Assembly: GCA_017569285.1 (NCBI GenBank)
Contig: CP069419.1
Location: 2,852,001-2,916,000 of the forward strand
Reading direction: 5' to 3'
Length of the DNA: 64,000 nucleotides
DNA from: Clostridiales bacterium
Lineage (GTDB): Bacteria > Bacillota > Clostridia > Christensenellales > Aristaeellaceae
In this document: positions 1 to 6,638 of the stretch, piece after piece
How positions within the stretch are numbered: the first letter of the stretch is position 1
How the letters are laid out: every line of letters starts with the position of its first letter
The notes under the pieces: model-generated
Databases searched by the model: none
The model's input: only the letters and a program-made list of their open reading frames with translations
Told to the model about the DNA's origin: nothing
Made by a program: the position numbers and the translations under genes

Positions 1-1290
1 CACTTCGACATCCTCGGCCTTCACATAGCCGAAGGAGCCGTTTTTGTACCCGTAGAGGCTGCCGTCCTGCGAGGCGAGCAGCAGTATCATGGAACCGTAT
101 TCGCAGCGGGAGACGCCCGACAGGGCCTTCCCGTTGGAATCGGTGAGCTTCGTACCCTTTTTGCCGGTGACCAGCGCAACGCGCGGGGCGGAGCCGTCCG
201 CAAGCTTCAGGGACCGGGTATCCACCCGGGCGGACTGGTCATCCCGGCTGACCTTGGTGACCATGGCACCGGCGTATTCCACGGAAACACCCGCGGGGCC
301 GTTCCCGAGATCGGCGAAGAGCCAGTGCGGCCGGATGAGCCGCATGTCTTTTTTGCCGATGTAGTCGGACGTCATCCAGTATTCCGCGCCGCCGTATTCC
401 TGGGTCTCGAAGAACCAGCGGAGGCCGGGCAGCTGGTCGGGGGTGACGGCCTCGGTGAAGGAGCCGTCTTCGTTCCGGTAGTAGATGTGCCCGATGTTCG
501 CCTTCCGGGAGGCCAGGCGCTCGTAGGTGGCGCTCAGGGCGCTGTCCACCACGTGCACGTATTTGCCGTCCTCGCTGACGCCGTTGAGCAGGGCGATGTG
601 GCCCAGCACATGGCCGACGGACAGCAGGTCGCCCCGGCGCAGGCAGGAGACCACTTCCTTTTCCCCGGTGATGACATCCCCGGATGTGTTGAAATCAAAA
701 TCCTTCCCGGCGGCCAGGATCAGGCCTTCATTGTTGGTGCCGCGCTCCTCCACATAGAAGCGGGCATAGGCTGTGGCGAGGGTTTCCGGCTGGCAGAGCT
801 CCGGATCCACCCCGATGCGCTGCAGGGCATGGCTCAGCGTGAAGATCGCGCAGCCGGCCTTCTGCAGGGAACGGTGGTGCTTCTTGTTGTAAATCTTGTC
901 CTTCCACCAGCCGTCGCGCTGGCTGTAGACCACGTCCGGTCCCATCTGGGCGGGCGCCTGCCCGGAGACGGGGATATCGACGGTGATGCTTTCCTTATCG
1001 CTCTTCCCGTAGCTGACGGTGACCTCCAGGGTGTAGTGCCCCTCCTGGCGGGGACGGAAGGAAGCGGTGAACTGCTTCACGGGCTTGCCCTCGGTAAAGA
1101 CGGGCTCGCCGTCCACCCGCAGGGTGTACGTCACGCCGGTGGCACCGTCGCGCCCGGGGGTGACGGTGACATCCACGTAGTCCCCCATGCGCGGGCTTTC
1201 CGGCACAAAGGTCACGGCAGGCTCAGCGGACGCGGCGCACACGCACAGCATCGCGCAGGCCAGCAGCAGGAAAAACAGGAACTTCTTCAT
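1..1290 (-). CDS. Secreted C39-like cysteine protease with C-terminal SH3-like region (3' end outside window)
   Basis: The frame is open from an ATG at 1290 to base 1, giving 430 residues with no stop, so the C-terminus lies left of the window. Residues 1-22 form a Sec signal peptide. An Ig-like beta domain (about 25-108) precedes a Peptidase_C39_2-like domain (about 120-300) with the candidate nucleophile Cys147 in KAGCAIFTLSHAL and His231 in GHIALLNGV. The end (about 370 on) looks SH3-like. Such exported proteins cleave peptides or act on the cell wall; the substrate is unknown. It starts 14 bp after the GH27 gene on the same strand, so it is probably co-transcribed, although its ribosome site (GAGG, far upstream) is weak. 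Confidence 0.8.
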   Translation of the reverse strand, partial: MKKFLFFLLLACAMLCVCAASAEPAVTFVPESPRMGDYVDVTVTPGRDGATGVTYTLRVDGEPVFTEGKPVKQFTASFRPRQEGHYTLEVTVSYGKSDKESITVDIPVSGQAPAQMGPDVVYSQRDGWWKDKIYNKKHHRSLQKAGCAIFTLSHALQRIGVDPELCQPETLATAYARFYVEERGTNNEGLILAAGKDFDFNTSGDVITGEKEVVSCLRRGDLLSVGHVLGHIALLNGVSEDGKYVHVVDSALSATYERLASRKANIGHIYYRNEDGSFTEAVTPDQLPGLRWFFETQEYGGAEYWMTSDYIGKKDMRLIRPHWLFADLGNGPAGVSVEYAGAMVTKVSRDDQSARVDTRSLKLADGSAPRVALVTGKKGTKLTDSNGKALSGVSRCEYGSMILLLASQDGSLYGYKNGSFGYVKAEDVEV

Positions 1291-1304
1291 ATCGGCAGCA
1301 AACC

Positions 1305-2561
1305 TCATTTACGGGATCCGGCGGAGAACCGGTACAGGACGGTATCATGGGCGGGAACGGAGGCGCGGATGCCATCCGCGAAGCGGACGGACTTTCCGGT
1401 CCACAGTTCCTTCACCTTCATGCCTTCCGCGCATTCCGGCGCGGCGGAGACGGTCTTCTTTTTATCGCCCAGGTTGAACAGCGCCAGGTAGAACCCGTCC
1501 CCGTCCTTCCGGGGAGCGATCCAGGTGCTGGCTTCGTCGGTGGTGTACAGCGGGTGCGCGCACCAGCTTTCCTTCAGGATGTCCAGCACTTCCGCGTTGG
1601 TGAGCAGGGACAGCGTGAACGGATCGTTCTTGGTCATTTCCGCCCCGATCATCAGCGGGGAGCGCATCATGCACCACAGCGTCATCATCGTGCGCTGCTC
1701 GGCGGGAGTGAAGTGGGTGCGGTCATCCGGGTTTTCGCACTGGCGCAGGGCGCCCAGGGGCAGCATGTCCGCGTCCGGCCAGTGGCCGGGGGCCGCGTGG
1801 ATGCACCACTTTTCCGCCCGCTCGAACATTCCCTTCAGCAGGCGCCATTCATCCCAGAAGTCGTCCGTGATGCGCCACATGTTGGCATAGGTCTTCAGGT
1901 GCTCCGCTTCGGTGAGCGGGGCGGGGCCGGGGCTGAGGCTGAGCACGATGTCCCGGCCGCAGGAGCGGCAGGCTTCGGAGATCAGCTCGATCTCCCGGCG
2001 GCAGTGGGGATATTCCCGGGCGATGTCGTCGCACTTGACGAAGTCCACGCCCCATTCCGCGTAGAGGCGAAAAATGCTGTTGTAGTAGGCGGCCGCTTCC
2101 GGGGTGTCGCACCGGAGACCGTACATATCGGGATTCCAGGCGCAGACGGAATTCGGGTTCGCCGCGTTCTGGCAGAAATACGGGCTGTCTGCGATGGGCA
2201 GGTGCCGGTGCGCCGCCATGCGGGGCATACCGCGCATGATGTGGATGCCGAATTTCAGCCCCAGGCTGTGGACATAGTCCGCCAGCGGTTTGAAGCCCGC
2301 GCCGTTCGCGGCGCTGGGGAAGCGGTTGACCGCGGGGATCAGCCGGCCGTACTCATCCATCGTCAGCTCGGAAAAAGGCTCGTAGCTGTGGTTGACGGCG
2401 GTGGGCTGGGCCCACTGGATGTCCACCACGATGTATTCCCAGCCAAAGGGTTTCAGCTTCTCCGCCATATACTCCGCGTTGCGGCGGACGGTGCCTTCCG
2501 TAACGGCGGCGCCGTAGCAGTCCCAGCTGTTCCAGCCCATGGGCGGTGTCTGCGCGATCAT
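1305..2561 (-). CDS. GH27 family alpha-galactosidase-like glycosidase
   Basis: A 418-residue cytoplasmic protein without a signal peptide. The opening TPPMGWNSWDCYG is the GH27 N-terminal signature. VDFVKCDD supplies the nucleophile (Asp178) and WRITDD the likely acid/base (Asp233). GH27 enzymes release alpha-galactose, alpha-N-acetylgalactosamine or beta-L-arabinopyranose from glycans; which one cannot be told here. The start at 2561 is chosen because AGGAGGGG lies 6 bp upstream; a frame extension to 2621 would run back through the promoter. It is divergent from a GH43 gene, suggesting joint use on an arabinose- or galactose-containing plant polysaccharide. Confidence 0.9.
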   Translation of the reverse strand: MIAQTPPMGWNSWDCYGAAVTEGTVRRNAEYMAEKLKPFGWEYIVVDIQWAQPTAVNHSYEPFSELTMDEYGRLIPAVNRFPSAANGAGFKPLADYVHSLGLKFGIHIMRGMPRMAAHRHLPIADSPYFCQNAANPNSVCAWNPDMYGLRCDTPEAAAYYNSIFRLYAEWGVDFVKCDDIAREYPHCRREIELISEACRSCGRDIVLSLSPGPAPLTEAEHLKTYANMWRITDDFWDEWRLLKGMFERAEKWCIHAAPGHWPDADMLPLGALRQCENPDDRTHFTPAEQRTMMTLWCMMRSPLMIGAEMTKNDPFTLSLLTNAEVLDILKESWCAHPLYTTDEASTWIAPRKDGDGFYLALFNLGDKKKTVSAAPECAEGMKVKELWTGKSVRFADGIRASVPAHDTVLYRFSAGSRK

Positions 2562-2592
2562 GAAACCCCTCCTTTTTTCCCTAAACGTCAAT

Positions 2593-2621
2593 ATTATACC
2601 AGAGAGACAGCACAAAGACAA
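2593..2621 (-). promoter_or_regulatory. Promoter of the GH27 gene
   Basis: On the minus strand TTGTCT (2621-2616) and TATAAT (2598-2593) are separated by exactly 17 bp. The predicted transcript starts near 2586, about 25 bp before the ATG at 2561, which leaves room for the AGGAGGGG ribosome site. Confidence 0.8.
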
Positions 2622-2630
2622 TCTTTTCCA

Positions 2631-2659
2631 TTGACAGGCGGGCGTTCCGGGCGTTTAAT
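2631..2659 (+). promoter_or_regulatory. Promoter of the GH43 gene
   Basis: TTGACA (2631-2636) and TTTAAT (2654-2659) with a 17-bp spacer. Transcription would begin near 2667, which excludes the in-frame ATG at 2658 as the start and supports 2691. It lies back to back with the GH27 promoter, so one regulator could control both. Confidence 0.8.
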
Positions 2660-2690
2660 GGAACCAAACAAGCCGAAAGGAAAAGCCGCC

Positions 2691-4118
2691 ATGAGTGAAA
2701 AGAAATGGATCCGGGGAGCCAACCCCTATATGCCGCTGTGGGAGCATGTGCCGGACGGGGAGCCGCGCACCTTTACGTACAACGGGGAAACGCGGGTATA
2801 CCTGTACGGTTCCCACGATACCCTGAAGACCGAATACTGCGGAATGGACTACGTGGTCTGGTCCGCGCCGGCAGACGACCTGACCGACTGGACCTGCCAC
2901 GGCGTATGCTACAAAGCGCTGGACGACAGTCCCCTGTACGCGCCGGACGTGGTGGAGAAGGACGGCATTTATTACATGTACGCGGCGGAGCGCCGCGGGT
3001 CCCGCATCATGGTGGCGAAGTCCGATAAGCCCTGGGGTCCCTTCACCGACCCGGTGGAGACCGAACTGAAGTTCGACCCCGGCATCCTCGTGGATGACGA
3101 CGGGCGCGTGTACGCCTACTGGGGCTTCTGCAAGAGCTGGTGCGCCGAACTGAACGACGACATGGCGACGATCAAGCCCGGCACCATCAAGGAAAACCCG
3201 ATCCCGCACTGCCGGGCGCAATGGGCGCCGGATGACGGCTGCGTGGGGGACGACGCGTTCTTCGAGGCGTCCAGCCCGCGGAAGATTTTCGGGAAGTATG
3301 TGTTCATCTATTCCCGCCGCGTGAACCGCCATGTGCCCGCGCTGGGCATCTATGAAGACTGCAACGGTTTCCTTTCCTACAAGTGGAGCGACCATCCGCT
3401 GGACGGTTTCCGCGACGGCGGGGACATCAGCTTCAACGGCGGCGAGATCATCCCCGGGGAGCACGGCTTCAACACCATGACCTACCGCTGGGGCAACAAC
3501 CACGGTTCCGTGATGCAGGTGAACGGCCAGTGGTACGTGTTCTACCACCGCCAGACCGGCACGGACGAGTATTCCCGCCAGGCGATGCTGGAGCCAATCG
3601 ACGCCGCGGAAGGGAAGGACGGGAAGATTTACCTCGGAAAGATCACCTACAAAGACGGCGAACCCGTTTCCTCCTGCCCGGTGGAAATGACCTCCCAGGG
3701 CGCGCACATCAACGGCCTGGACGCCCGGAAGTGGATCTCCGCCGGCTATGCCTGCCACCTGTACGGCGGCAAACAGAACGCGTATATCGCCCCGGTGTAC
3801 GAGCAGCGGGATGATATCTCCGCCCCGGTGAAGAATGTTTCCGACGGCCTCACCGCCGGATTCCGCTACCTGCAGTTCGGACCGAACACCCCGAAGACCG
3901 TGACCGTGAACCTCCGGACCGACGTAACGGTATCCGTCAGCGTCCGCATCGACGCGTATGACGGCAAGGAAATCGCCCGCCTCTATATGAACGCGGGCAC
4001 CCGCACCGAGACCGCCGACCTGATGAGCGCCGTCACCGGAAAGCACGCAGTGTATTTCCGCTTCATCATGCGCCAGGACAGCGAGAACACCGAATTCGAC
4101 AGCTTCACATTTGACTGA
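2691..4118 (+). CDS. GH43 family glycosidase with C-terminal CBM6-like domain
   Basis: A 475-residue protein with no signal peptide. The N-terminal five-blade propeller shows GH43 hallmarks: the start region ANPYMPLWEH, YAPDVV (pKa modulator region), FDPGILVDDDGR and FFEASSPRK (likely catalytic acid Glu). The last 120 residues form a beta-sandwich ending GKHAVYFRF, like CBM6 modules. GH43 enzymes are mostly arabinofuranosidases or xylosidases. Start 2691 is preceded by GAAAGGA and lies downstream of the mapped promoter. It is divergent from GH27 and followed by a strong terminator. Confidence 0.88.
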   Translation: MSEKKWIRGANPYMPLWEHVPDGEPRTFTYNGETRVYLYGSHDTLKTEYCGMDYVVWSAPADDLTDWTCHGVCYKALDDSPLYAPDVVEKDGIYYMYAAERRGSRIMVAKSDKPWGPFTDPVETELKFDPGILVDDDGRVYAYWGFCKSWCAELNDDMATIKPGTIKENPIPHCRAQWAPDDGCVGDDAFFEASSPRKIFGKYVFIYSRRVNRHVPALGIYEDCNGFLSYKWSDHPLDGFRDGGDISFNGGEIIPGEHGFNTMTYRWGNNHGSVMQVNGQWYVFYHRQTGTDEYSRQAMLEPIDAAEGKDGKIYLGKITYKDGEPVSSCPVEMTSQGAHINGLDARKWISAGYACHLYGGKQNAYIAPVYEQRDDISAPVKNVSDGLTAGFRYLQFGPNTPKTVTVNLRTDVTVSVSVRIDAYDGKEIARLYMNAGTRTETADLMSAVTGKHAVYFRFIMRQDSENTEFDSFTFD

Positions 4119-4140
4119 TCCATACATTTCACCACAATAC

Positions 4141-4172
4141 AAATGCACCTGCCCGATGCAGGTGCATTTTCC
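4141..4172 (+). terminator. Terminator after the GH43 gene
   Basis: AAATGCACCTG (4141-4151) pairs with CAGGTGCATTT (4159-4169), followed by T residues. The GCACCTGC stem sequence recurs in hairpins at 4438, 4931 and 19419. Confidence 0.8.
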
Positions 4173-4179
4173 ATTTTCC

Positions 4180-4209
4180 TTGTCAAATCCGACTTCATTG
4201 TGATATAAT
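4180..4209 (+). promoter_or_regulatory. Promoter of first (broken) tRNA-Ser copy
   Basis: TTGTCA (4180-4185), 18 bp, TATAAT (4204-4209). The tRNA-like sequence begins 15 bp after the -10 box, so the broken copy is probably still transcribed. Confidence 0.75.
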
Positions 4210-4223
4210 TCCGCCGTTGCCAT

Positions 4224-4428
4224 GGAGCGGTATCGAAGTGGTCATAACGGGGCTGACTCGAAATCAGTTTGACGGCAACGTCCGTGGCAAACGAGCCGAA
4301 TGTCAGCGCAGTGCGCTGTCCGGCGAAGCCGGAAATGAGGCGAGTTTGTTAGCGCGAAAGGGAGAACGGAGTCCGCTCCAAGGACTCCGGGCGACCATTG
4401 AGCGAACGGGGCTTCGAATCCCACCCGC
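4224..4428 (+). pseudogene. tRNA-Ser(CGA) copy interrupted between variable arm and T arm
   Basis: From 4224 the sequence matches the intact tRNA-Ser at 4517 through acceptor 5' strand, D arm, anticodon loop CTCGAAA and most of the variable arm. At about 4284-4288 it diverges into an inserted structured repeat. T-loop sequence (TTCGAATCCCACCCGC) reappears near 4413-4428, but the acceptor 3' strand CTCC and the CCA are missing. Maturation into a normal tRNA is therefore unlikely. Confidence 0.8.
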
Positions 4429-4430
4429 AA
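4284..4430 (+). repeat. Structured repeat, copy 1 (tRNA-Ser-associated)
   Basis: Runs from GTGGCAAACGA to CCCACCCGCAA. Hairpins: CAGCGC/GCGCTG (4304-4318), CCGGC-GAA-GCCGG (4320-4332) and GGAGTCC/GGACTCC (4368-4388). A longer-range pair CAAAC (4288) with GTTTG (4344) encloses the first two. Copy 2 at 4674 has the same layout with different stem bases, which is what selection on RNA structure produces. No coding potential was found. Function unknown. Confidence 0.75.
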
Positions 4431-4437
4431 TTATTAT

Positions 4438-4464
4438 TGCACCTGCAGAAGCAGGTGCATTTTC
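4438..4464 (+). terminator. Terminator-like hairpin between the tRNA-Ser copies
   Basis: TGCACCTGC (4438-4446), loop AGAA, GCAGGTGCA (4451-4459), then TTTT. It would end transcripts of the interrupted tRNA copy and its repeat. Confidence 0.75.
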
Positions 4465-4472
4465 CATTTTCC

Positions 4473-4502
4473 TTGTCAAATCCGACTTCATTGTGATATA
4501 AT
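4473..4502 (+). promoter_or_regulatory. Promoter of intact tRNA-Ser
   Basis: TTGTCA (4473-4478), 18 bp, TATAAT (4497-4502); identical to the promoter of the first copy. The tRNA starts 15 bp downstream. Confidence 0.85.
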
Positions 4503-4516
4503 TCCGCCGTTGCCAT

Positions 4517-4605
4517 GGAGCGGTATCGAAGTGGTCATAACGGGGCTGACTCGAAATCAGTTTGACGACAACGTCACGTGGGTTCGAATCCCACCCGCTC
4601 CGCCA
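4517..4605 (+). tRNA. tRNA-Ser, anticodon CGA
   Basis: GGAGCGG (4517-4523) pairs with CCGCTCC (4595-4601), discriminator G4602, encoded CCA 4603-4605. The anticodon loop CTCGAAA gives anticodon CGA (reads UCG serine codons). A long variable arm (GACG/CGTC stem) is typical of tRNA-Ser, and the T arm is GTGGG-TTCGAAT-CCCAC. It is followed by a rho-independent terminator. Confidence 0.97.
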
Positions 4606-4610
4606 ACAAA

Positions 4611-4640
4611 AACGCTCTCCCCTTGTGGGAGGGCGTTTTA
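4611..4640 (+). terminator. Terminator of tRNA-Ser
   Basis: AACGCTCTCCC (4611-4621) pairs with GGGAGGGCGTT (4627-4637), then TTT. It begins six bases after the encoded CCA. Confidence 0.85.
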
Positions 4641-4673
4641 TGTTGATGCAGGGGGGAGAGAACCCACGTGCAC

Positions 4674-4814
4674 GTGGCAAACGAAGGAAGCGTCTCCCCG
4701 GTGGGGAGTGCCGAAGGCAAGCGACCTGAGTTTGTTAGCGCGAAACGAGCATCGAGCGCGCCCCAAGCGCGAGAGGCGACGATTGAGCGAACGGGGCTTC
4801 GAATCCCAACGCAA
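4674..4814 (+). repeat. Structured repeat, copy 2
   Basis: Shares with copy 1 (4284) the segments GTGGCAAACGA, GAGTTTGTTAGCGCGAAA and CGAACGGGGCTTCGAATC, and ends in CCCAACGCAA. The equivalent hairpins have changed bases but intact pairing: CTCCCC-GGT-GGGGAG (4694-4708), TGCC-GAA-GGCA (4709-4719) and CGCGC/GCGCG (4757-4771). CAAAC (4678) again pairs with GTTTG (4730). The GAA loop is the same in both copies. It is not inside a tRNA here, but CACGTGG at its left end resembles the tRNA-Ser T-stem junction. Confidence 0.75.
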
Positions 4815-4867
4815 GCTCAATAGTCGCAGCTCCACACTGTGGAGACTGCTTCTTTTCGCTTGACCTC

Positions 4868-4907
4868 AGAACCGATGAAATTTCCGCCACAGGCGGTCAT
4901 CGGTTCT
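4868..4907. other. Long hairpin of unknown role
   Basis: AGAACCGATGA (4868-4878) pairs perfectly with TCATCGGTTCT (4897-4907), enclosing a second stem CCGCC-ACA-GGCGG (4884-4896). No T-run follows on either strand. The surrounding 4815-5020 holds no gene. Confidence 0.6.
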
Positions 4908-4930
4908 TCGCCCCGCTCCGCACAAATTAA

Positions 4931-4952
4931 GCACCTGCATTCTTGCAGGTGC
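4931..4952 (-). terminator. Probable terminator of the orphan XRE gene
   Basis: GCACCTGCA (4931-4939) pairs with TGCAGGTGC (4944-4952). On the minus strand it is followed by TTAATTT, a weak U-tract, and lies 70-90 bp after the XRE stop codon. Confidence 0.5.
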
Positions 4953-4974
4953 TATTACAATTGTTATTCTTTTT

Positions 4975-5002
4975 TGGACGAAAAGAACCGTCCCTCCGTC
5001 CA
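4975..5002. repeat. REP-type palindrome (TGGACG arms)
   Basis: TGGACG (4975-4980) and CGTCCA (4997-5002) flank the family core AAAGAACCGTCCC. It is 28 bp long, the same size and layout as the palindromes around the transposase at 47 kb. Confidence 0.7.
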
Positions 5003-5020
5003 TCCAGAAAAACATCCACC

Positions 5021-5296
5021 TTATGATCTTTCACGGACGACCTCCTCGATGGAATTGTATTTTACATCCGCAAACAACCGTTTCATATCCTCCGTGCAGT
5101 CCAGCGCGACAGCCAGCTTTGTCAGCGAAATCAAAGAAATTTGCCCCGTGGTTTCAAACCGTTTGATGCTTCCAAAGCTGACATTGCTTTTTTCGCTCAA
5201 TTGCTGCTGGGTAAGGTTTTTCCGCTTGCGGATGCCGCGCAGCCGCTGCGCCAGGGCCAAATTGATTTCTTCCGGTGTTTCCCAGATAAAACTCAT
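5021..5296 (-). CDS. XRE-family helix-turn-helix regulator, HipB-like, without toxin partner
   Basis: A 91-residue protein. Residues 8-65 form an HTH_3 fold (LAQRLRGIRKRKNLTQQQLS, NVSFGSIKRFE). Such small proteins usually act as antitoxin or repressor beside a HipA-like kinase toxin, but no toxin frame is present on either side, so it is an orphan or a remnant. Start 5296 has GGAGGAAGAA directly upstream; an upstream in-frame ATG at 5317 lacks a site. GATCA-type palindromes just upstream suggest autoregulation. The locus is AT-richer than its surroundings, consistent with transfer. Confidence 0.8.
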   Translation of the reverse strand: MSFIWETPEEINLALAQRLRGIRKRKNLTQQQLSEKSNVSFGSIKRFETTGQISLISLTKLAVALDCTEDMKRLFADVKYNSIEEVVRERS

Positions 5297-5310
5297 TTCT
5301 TCCTCCAAAT

Positions 5311-5367
5311 GGATCAAATATGATCCATATTAGATCAAATAGCCATTAAAAAGATCATATATTATCC
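5311..5367 (-). promoter_or_regulatory. Candidate operators of the orphan XRE gene
   Basis: GGATCA-AATA-TGATCC (5311-5326) is an inverted repeat immediately upstream of the ribosome site. A related site, GATCATATATTATCC (5353-5367), lies about four helical turns away, with a half-site GATCAAAT between. This arrangement fits an autorepressor, but binding is inferred only. Confidence 0.5.
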
Positions 5368-5483
5368 ATAAAAAAGCATATCATATGGATTTGAAATTGA
5401 CAAGCAGATCATACGGCAGGTGCTTTTCCAATTCTCCAAAACGAACAAAAGGGACCGTGTTTCTGTTTGCGCTGCTGTGCTGA

Positions 5484-5596
5484 TTGAGAACTTGAATAAT
5501 TTATTAGCCAACTTCTCAATGGGGCTGTTGACTTTCTTACAGAGGAGCGCATAATTCCTATTGAGAAGCAGCATCATTTATTAGCGAAGTTCTCAA
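5484..5596. repeat. Pair of related stem-loops in a gene-free stretch
   Basis: Two imperfect copies of an inverted repeat: TTGAGAA...TTCTCAA at 5484-5519 and again at 5561-5596, 77 bp apart, both containing ATTTATTAGC just before the right arm. The whole interval 5300-5733 is AT-rich and holds no convincing gene. Confidence 0.6.
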
Positions 5597-5635
5597 CGGG
5601 GAAATGGCGATTTGGGTTTTCTGCCTGATATCTTA

Positions 5636-5663
5636 TTGGATGAAAAGAACCATCCGTCTCCAA
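5636..5663. repeat. Degenerate REP-type palindrome (TTGGA arms)
   Basis: TTGGA (5636-5640) and TCCAA (5659-5663) flank GAAAAGAACCATCC. Same 28-bp size as the family, with one core change (ACCATCC for ACCGTCC). Confidence 0.5.
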
Positions 5664-5733
5664 ACCTGTACTATACAATACGCATATCAGGAGCCAAAGA
5701 CCTCAACATTCGGGATCCGTGGAAAGGAAACAT

Positions 5734-6495
5734 ATGGAAAAGCAGCAAATTGACAGCCTGATCAACGGTTTTGTCGAACAGTCAAAAGAGATACTCCGGG
5801 AGAACCTTGTTGGCGTTTATCTGCATGGTTCTTCAGTCATGGGCTGCTTCAATCCGCAAAAGAGCGATATCGACCTGATCATCGTGGTGAGTCATCCGCT
5901 GACTGACTCTGAAAAAAGAAAATACACGGACATGGTGGTTGAATTCAATGCGATCGGACCGGCAAAGGGGATCGAAATGAGCATTGTTCTCCGGGATGTC
6001 TGTAAACCCTTTGTTTATCCCACGCCTTTTGAACTGCATTTTTCGGCAGGGCACCTGAACTGGTATAAGGATGACCCCACTGAGTATATCCGCAGGATGA
6101 ACGGCACGGATAAAGACCTTGCGGCTCACTTTACGATCATCAACAAAAGGGGCAGGTGCCTGTATGGTACGCCGATCGAAGACGTGTTCGCTGAGGTTCC
6201 AAGCGGCGATTACATGGATTCCATCTGGTTTGATATTAAAGGAGCAGCGGAGGAAATAACGGAAAACCCCATGTACCTGATCCTGAACCTTGCAAGGGTG
6301 CTGGCTTATAAAGAAGACGGGCTTGTTCTTTCCAAGAAGGAGGGCGGTGAATGGGCACTCGAACACATGCCTGCCGAGTACCATCCGCTGATTGCAGACG
6401 CCATGCGCGAGTATTCCGAAAGCGCCGATATCGTCTACGATGACGCCCTTGCCAAACGCTACGCAGAATATGCAATTGGGAAGCTGGCACAGTAA
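5734..6495 (+). CDS. ANT/AadA-like nucleotidyltransferase
   Basis: A 253-residue protein. Residues 28-50 contain the nucleotidyltransferase active site GSSVMGCFNPQKSDIDLI, with Gly32-Ser33 and the metal-binding pair Asp45/Asp47. The C-terminal half is helical like the DUF4111 domain of aminoglycoside adenylyltransferases (AadA/ANT(9)). The family transfers AMP to streptomycin or spectinomycin; actual resistance is not established from sequence. The ATG at 5734 follows AAAGGA by 5 bp; a GTG at 5719 is less likely. Monocistronic. Confidence 0.85.
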   Translation: MEKQQIDSLINGFVEQSKEILRENLVGVYLHGSSVMGCFNPQKSDIDLIIVVSHPLTDSEKRKYTDMVVEFNAIGPAKGIEMSIVLRDVCKPFVYPTPFELHFSAGHLNWYKDDPTEYIRRMNGTDKDLAAHFTIINKRGRCLYGTPIEDVFAEVPSGDYMDSIWFDIKGAAEEITENPMYLILNLARVLAYKEDGLVLSKKEGGEWALEHMPAEYHPLIADAMREYSESADIVYDDALAKRYAEYAIGKLAQ

Positions 6496-6638
6496 AGCCG
6501 GAACGGCAAATGACTGCACCGTCTCTCCGTTCGTTCAAAAAGTCCACACAGGAATTCTGATATCAAAGCTTATGTTTCCGGTCAAACCAAACAGAAGGGA
6601 ACAGCTCTTCCGTTCACTGTTTTTTGCACTATTCACAA

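Larger units (their letters stand above)
4157..4568 (+). repeat. Tandem duplication (293-bp offset) of the terminator-promoter-tRNA-Ser segment
   Basis: Bases 4157-4275 reappear almost unchanged at 4450-4568. Each copy holds a terminator arm, a TTGTCA/TATAAT promoter and the 5' part of a tRNA-Ser gene up to the variable arm. Only the second copy continues into a complete tRNA; the first runs into an inserted repeat. Confidence 0.9.

Noticed and set aside
4217-4863. Short frames running through the tRNA-Ser locus and its repeats
   Set aside because: They overlap tRNA and hairpin sequence and differ in length between the two otherwise similar repeat copies, so they are not under coding selection.
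5362-5577. 71-codon minus-strand frame in the AT-rich gap
   Set aside because: No ribosome site, no family and it runs through the stem-loop repeats.
5734-6495. Confident antibiotic-resistance gene
   Set aside because: The active site is that of AadA-like enzymes, but many chromosomal relatives give no resistance; sequence alone does not decide.
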